Shown piece after piece: positions 58,719-64,000 of a stretch of 64,000 nt of DNA. Source of the stretch: Leptoclinus maculatus (lineage: Eukaryota > Chordata > Actinopteri > Perciformes > Stichaeidae); NCBI GenBank assembly GCA_032191485.1, contig JAVDOI010000010.1, positions 4,281,308 through 4,345,307 on the forward strand, written 5' to 3'. Position numbers and translations under genes: made by a program. The notes under the pieces are model-generated. The model was not told the origin of the DNA. It did no database searches and saw only the letters and a program-made list of their open reading frames with translations. Positions within the stretch are counted from its first letter, which is position 1, and each line of letters starts with the position of its first letter.

Positions 58719-61700
58719 TTACTTCAATGAACTGACCTCCTGAATGGCTCTTCCCAGTCTCTCCTGGCTCTTCACCACCTTCCTGAAAGAGACACACATC
58801 CATTATTATTTCTGACAACAACAACAACAACAACAACAACAACATTATAAGCTACTTGCTATTAGCTGTGCAATCCCGTTCTAATGACAAGAAGAGAGCC
58901 CACCTGTGTATTCTGCGAGCCAGGCTGAGGGTGAAGTTGGCTGAGCAGTCGGGCTGATAGGTGGACGGCACTATGGTGTAGTCTCCGGGAGAAAGACAGC
59001 AGGCCAGAACCACATCCTGGGTGTAGCAGTGAGGGACACAACTGGCTGCCGGATCCTCGTCCCTTGGTAACGTCTGCTCAGACTCCCCTTCTGGAAACTG
59101 GATGCACAGTGATGATCAAATGCTGTATAATTACATCCATTAGCTATAATATTTACAGCAGATAATAATTATAATAATACAGATATCTTAAAAGTCTACT
59201 GACTTTGCAAAGTTCATTAAGACAAAAGTATACACAAATTATCTTATTTTAATGTTTTTTTATCTGTTTTTAATTGTGTCAGGACTACAAATGCAAATGA
59301 TTTGCTGAGCTAACCCTGGCAGCTTCACATTGATGTTTATTTAAACGTTGATGAATGACTGAGGTTGAATGTTCACAGAGGTGAATGGCCCCGTACTTCT
59401 GAATGACGCTGGTACTCTCCCTGGATGTTTCACTGACCTTGTATATGTGAAAGCCAATAGGGTGAAGATCCGTGTCAGGGCGGCTCTGGCGCAGGTTAAT
59501 CCTGATATTAACTCCTGACGTCACTGCCGACTCATCGCACACTGTAAAAGGGAAGCAGGGGTTCTGCCAGTGAGACAGGAAATTCCTGCTTCCTCCGGCT
59601 GTCCTTCCCTCCGCCCACGAGCCCCGGAAGTAACTGGTCTCCCACTCTCCATCTGTTGTCAATGGCAGTGTAGGTGCTGGGCTTTTCAGGGCACTGAGGA
59701 GGACACCAACATTGTCATGTCAGGGAAACCTCCATTGAATCACAGCACTTCACGTGGCGAAACACGGAAGTAGGAAAATACATTAAAGAAAGTAACCAGC
59801 AGATGTCACTGTTTACTTGCTGTCAGTCATTTTTTAAGGGACATCATGACCACAGAAAGTCTTGAGATCTACGGGACAAATGCAGTAGAAGTGCATTATG
59901 TACACACTGCGAGGTGTAACGAGAGGGGACCACCCAAAAGCACTCTGGGTATCGCTCACTCTCCGACGCTCGACTACGGTACGTTCAAGAATCGCTGAAG
60001 TAAGACAAACCTTAGAGACTAGAGATCTACTGAAGGAAGCGCAGTGTGGGATGTTTGTATGAGCGGCTACAGGAGGCCTGTATTCTGAACAGTCACGTGT
60101 TGAACAGGCCGTGCACTAGTGAAGCATAAATCGTGATCTCAAATGAATAAATCATGCACACAAATATAAAGGACATAGCATTTAACAATGGTGTTGATAA
60201 CATATGCAGATATTGTGTTATTTTTTACAAATGTAACCTATTGTTTAACAATTTCTGTTCAGTTATGTTCATTTGTGCATCCAATTTTAATGATTTGAGA
60301 TATTGAATTAATTATTTTTGCAAACCAATTCGGTCAATGACACCTTTTGGGCTCCAAAGAAACAACGTTACACATATCTCTAAAAGTACCGTAACGTTTT
60401 AAAGAAGGAAATACAGTAAATCTCTTTGATCTGTAAGTTCAAACGTCATTATGACAAAAACAAACATGACCTGGATGCGCTGCATGCTTCCCCATAATGT
60501 TCCCATAGATAAGACGAGCTTGTTGCCTTTTCTCCATCTGTACACTGGTCCTTACCTGAGGGATGTGGAAGAGGAGGAAAAGGCCCTGATGAGGAAGCGG
60601 GCCTCAGCTCCTGGCTGGTAGGTGCTGGGGATCAGCAGGTAGTGTCCAGGCTCCAGCTGCTCACGGAGGACCACCTCTCTCTCGTAGGCATGGCAGTGAG
60701 TAGAAGCACAGGGAGGTTTGTTCAACATCCGGCTCAGATTAAAACGCCTCTTCTCCACCTATTGACAGAAACATGTGAGTGACACGATGTAAAGACACAA
60801 ACATTTAATAGTTATTTTTTTTCCTAGAAGTGATAGCACAGACCTTCCACATGTGTAGAGCAATAGCCTGGTAGTGCTGGTGTGTTGTGTTGTTGCTATC
60901 CTCGAGTTGTGCGCATTGCTCTGTGTGTCTCCATTTTCTATGCTGTAGCAGGGACACCAGCACCTCTCCTCTCTCACACACTTTGAGCCAGAACTTTGGG
61001 TTGCTGCCGTAGCTGCTGCTGTTTCGGCTGCCCCCGGCGGAGTGCCCATTCATCCACCGGCCCGCCAGCTGATGGTTGTGTGTCAGCAGATTTCCTGTCG
61101 GAGAGAGGAGCGTTGGCGAGGTTTTAAAAAAGGGGCGACGAGGAGGTCAAAGTCAGCTTAAAACAGTCTTGAGCGAATTAAGGGAATCACCAGTATAGAT
61201 GCTCTTTAGGTGCCCCTCATCACTGATGGGGTAGCCCACTGTGACATCATCAAACTGGGACAGAAATTCGGTTTCATCCAACCAGAACTCGCCCTCCGCA
61301 ACCCTGGCTTGTAGGTCCAACGCAGAAACGGGGTCGACAGAACTCCAAGCCAAACCACTGCAGACAAAGAGGAAGACCGAGAGACTGCAGACTGGGGCTG
61401 AATCTAAAGGGCAGACTTAAAGGTGCGTATATGTGAGTAACTAACTCATGTCTGCAAGGTGCTTTAGTGCATTTTCTCTGGACTTTCAGAGTGCTGAGCC
61501 TTAGTGCAGACTTGATCAGATAAACCATTCATATATCATCATTCAATAACACTGAGATATAATTACATTGTCAACACAAGGCAATGACTGTGGTCTGAAG
61601 GCTCATCTCTTCATCGTAACTATGACACACATGCCTACCTCCCTATCCAGGCCCCTCCCCAGCAGCATCTTCCCCAGGGGTTCCTGATCCGGAGCAGCAG

Positions 61701-63286
61701 TACTTTGCTCCCTGACACCATCTGGACATCCAACCACTCCATCACAGTCATGGCATGGTACTGACCCAGCTCACTGGCACCTGCAACAGTCATCGAGGTC
61801 ATCAGGCGATGTGACACAGGATCAACATCGCTTGTATCTGCAAGAAAACAAACTTCTTTCTGACCTCCTGGGCTGCTGTGAGTGGAGCAGCTAACCGCAC
61901 ACTCGTCTTTCACTGGACGAAGAAGGTTCAGGTCCAGGATTCTCCCCCTGACCTGGTCGCTGTCTTGTTCTGGTCTCTGCTGCTCCTCCTCTGCCTCTCC
62001 CAAGCTCCAGCGTTCAGCCAGGCCCCCGGTAAAATCCACCAGGGCCTCGGACACCTGCCCTGCCCACAGTCGCTCATATGAGCCATGAAGCCTGAAGAGG
62101 AAGGAAGGGAAAACAGGAAACGGGATTTCAAAACTTCACTAAACACGTAGTTGGTTCATAGTGTTAGTGTAGGTTTAAACTGAGAGATAAGATGGGTGAA
62201 ATTCCACGCGTTACTTACTTGGCGTAGGCTTTCTCCAACAGGGCTACCCAAAAGGCAGTGGGGGAGTGGCAGCGTGAGAAGCAGAGAGAGGAATTGATAC
62301 AGGGCAGGCGGTCGTCGATGGTCACTTCTGTCCAGTGTCCCTGCTGCCAAAAACAAAACTGGAAGGAGCCCCTGTACCTGCTGTCGTCCCACTGCGGCTG
62401 CTCTGGAGGCAACACCTGCAGAGAGTCACAGATCAACACAGCAGTATAGGACACACAGCAGACAACATGCTCATGACTTACACAGTCAATGCAACAGAGT
62501 CTAATCACTGGGCCACTCGGCTCCAGATTCTGTACACAGCCAGAGCCGTAGATCATTAACATCTATTGAAATCTAAACGACAATACAGTTGTTGCTCTAC
62601 CTTGTTCAGTAGCTGTTTGTTCTTGAGCAGGAAGGTGCAGGCACAGAGAAACCAGCAGTCTCCTAATAAGCCTTGTTTTGCATGACCCAGGCTGACGACG
62701 TCAGGGAAGAGAGCTGGCGACTGGCAGATCTCCTGGAGGTGTAAAAGACAGAAAAGGAGAAAAACACACTTAAAGAAGACTTGCAATAACTCTGGGATTT
62801 GGGTTTTGGAGAGTTGAAAAAAAATGAGGTGCAGAAATGAGTCAACAGAAGATGTCAACATGAAGGCCAGGGCCTCATAAATATTGGTTGTCACCCAATC
62901 ACTTTCTTCGGGTTGCAAGATGATAAACAATTAAATAAAAAACATATGTCTTTTACTATATATTTGCTTTTTGTAACCTGTAAGCACTCTTTCATAATCC
63001 AATCAACCACCCGATGAGGGAATCCGTCTGCGGTTGAACAGATCAACCTGTGACAGGTTGACATTCAATCTCTGACAAAACAAAATGCACAAGGAATACA
63101 CGACGGCATTTCCCACTTCCTCTTAGCACTGCGTCTGACCTGCGGGCGTCTCCAGGTGATTTCACCCTGCAGCCTGGCGATGGGCGTGGAGCTGTCAGAG
63201 AACAGGGAGGCGTCGTCCGAGGGGAAGTCCTGGTCCTCAAACAGAGCCTCGCCTCCACTCTCTGCTCCACCTGCTTCTTCTTTCAT
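58719..63286 (-). CDS. capn10: Calpain-10
   Basis: Coding exons in minus order: 63286-63140, 62732-62601, 62415-62219, 62091-61865, 61780-61639, 61357-61191, 61094-60844, 60758-60556, 59693-59438, 59097-58904 and 58782-58719; 659 aa (human 672). Calpain-10 is an atypical, non-EF-hand cysteine protease; human variants have been linked to type 2 diabetes. Domains: short N terminus, PC1/PC2 protease core (residues about 13-320), then two tandem C2-like calpain beta-sandwich domains, each with a SAGGSRN or TAGGSRN motif followed by NP-x-F. Catalytic triad intact: C75 in GLLGDCWFLCA, H243 in ELGQYHAMTV and N268 in RIRNPWG. The intron 61864-61781 is 84 nt and has no in-frame stop, so the frame also reads through. 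Start at ATG 63286; the exon extends to an acceptor at 63397, with a noncoding exon at 63938 and beyond. Confidence 0.95.
58816..58843. repeat. (CAA)n microsatellite
   Basis: About nine CAA units in the last capn10 intron. Confidence 0.95.
59760..60540. other. capn10 intron 8
   Basis: Intron between coding exons 8 and 9. No repeat, RNA or additional exon is recognised. Confidence 0.5.
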
Positions 63287-63524
63287 GGCTCCTGCTTCTT
63301 TTCAACCTGGATCAAACCTGCTGGGTCCGTGGGTGAACCTCAGCCAGCTGTGACCATCCTCACGGCCTCTTTGTACACTTCACACATGCATTACACCTAA
63401 AAACAAAAACAAAGTTACATTAAATATGAATGAGATTTTGTTTATTTGTAGTTTGGTGCAAAGATTACCAACAGAAAGATGCAACCTGCTGTAGATGTAG
63501 ATGTTATGTGACCATAAAGTGACT

Positions 63525-63525
<1 letters not shown>

Positions 63526-63580
<55 letters not shown>
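63526..63580. repeat. (TG)n microsatellite
   Basis: About 27 TG units in the 5' intron of capn10. Confidence 0.97.
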
Positions 63581-63583
<3 letters not shown>

Positions 63584-63937
63584 ATTTTCTTCTTTTTGTT
63601 TGTGAATACTTCAACAAGTGTGTTATGTGTATTTTATTTATGACAGAAACAAATCAAACAATATCAGTTCACCTTCCCTCATAATTCACAAATATGTGTA
63701 TAACAAAATGTTACAATGAATATATATTGTAACAACATTGTAACTACATGCATGTAGTTTTAGGGGGAAACATACTTTGGTTATTCGCCTAGCTTAAGTG
63801 ATAAAGACAAATATTAACTGTTACCTAGAACCGTAATAACAGGGACATATAAAGAAAAGCTGTATGAATATGTCTCCACACCAAACTGTAATATTGCAGG
63901 TAATTGTGTGGAGCACCTCTGTGTTCCTGTTTCTTAC

Positions 63938-64000
63938 CTTTCTCCTCTTTGAAGCATTCGTTCTTCATGACAACACAGCAGCTAACCGTTAGCTCCAGCT
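63938..64000 (-). other. capn10: capn10 5' noncoding exon (cut by window edge)
   Basis: A GTAAGA donor follows 'CTTCAAAGAGGAGAAAG' on the minus strand at 63938; the acceptor is at 63397. The exon contains an ATG that, after splicing, opens a short upstream ORF of about 15 codons (MKNECFKEEKGVMHV, then stop). Its 5' end lies outside the window. Confidence 0.5.

Overview
The window is nuclear DNA of a ray-finned fish, most likely a percomorph. It holds spliced vertebrate genes with short GT-AG introns (often 80-100 nt), dense CA/TG and TC microsatellites, and degenerate copies of interspersed elements I associate with percomorph genomes (for example 20420-20757, 11646-11960, 54138-54330). Names rest on recognising protein sequence and on exon phases that join without a break; no search was run.

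Layout. 1-6.5 kb: no gene; repeat debris, a degenerate T-rich tandem array and two direct copies of an unidentified non-coding segment. 6.6-9.9 kb (-): mul1, a mitochondrial E3 ubiquitin ligase, 5 coding exons, with a 20-bp minisatellite in intron 1. 11.1-14.9 kb (+): alg3, the ER dolichol-linked mannosyltransferase, 9 exons, head-to-head with mul1 across a compact shared promoter and carrying one AT-AC U12-type and one GC-AG intron. 16.05-26.2 kb (-): vwa5b2, 21 coding exons, tail-to-tail with alg3. 28-34 kb: AT-rich intergenic DNA with a long TG microsatellite and a few GC-rich islands. 34.3-40.2 kb (+): prss56, a secreted trypsin-like protease, 14 exons, with a previously unremarked (to me) six-cysteine module on both sides of the protease domain. 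42.2-47.2 kb (+): chrng, the muscle acetylcholine-receptor gamma subunit, 12 exons. 49.2-52.4 kb (+): a phospholipid scramblase, 7 coding exons. 53.8-57.0 kb (-): eif4e2 (4EHP), 7 exons, tail-to-tail with the scramblase. 58.7-63.3 kb (-): capn10 (calpain-10), 11 coding exons, its 5' noncoding exon running to the window end.

Synteny. From memory, ALG3-VWA5B2 is a convergent pair on human 3q27, and PRSS56-CHRND-CHRNG-EIF4E2 plus CAPN10 lie on human 2q37. Here the two blocks are adjacent, and no chrnd is visible between prss56 and chrng. The genes do not form one pathway; they are unrelated housekeeping and tissue-specific loci. The best leads are the duplicated cysteine module of Prss56, the minor-spliceosome intron of alg3, the palindromic E-box in the mul1/alg3 promoter, and the opposed 3' ends of the scramblase gene and eif4e2.
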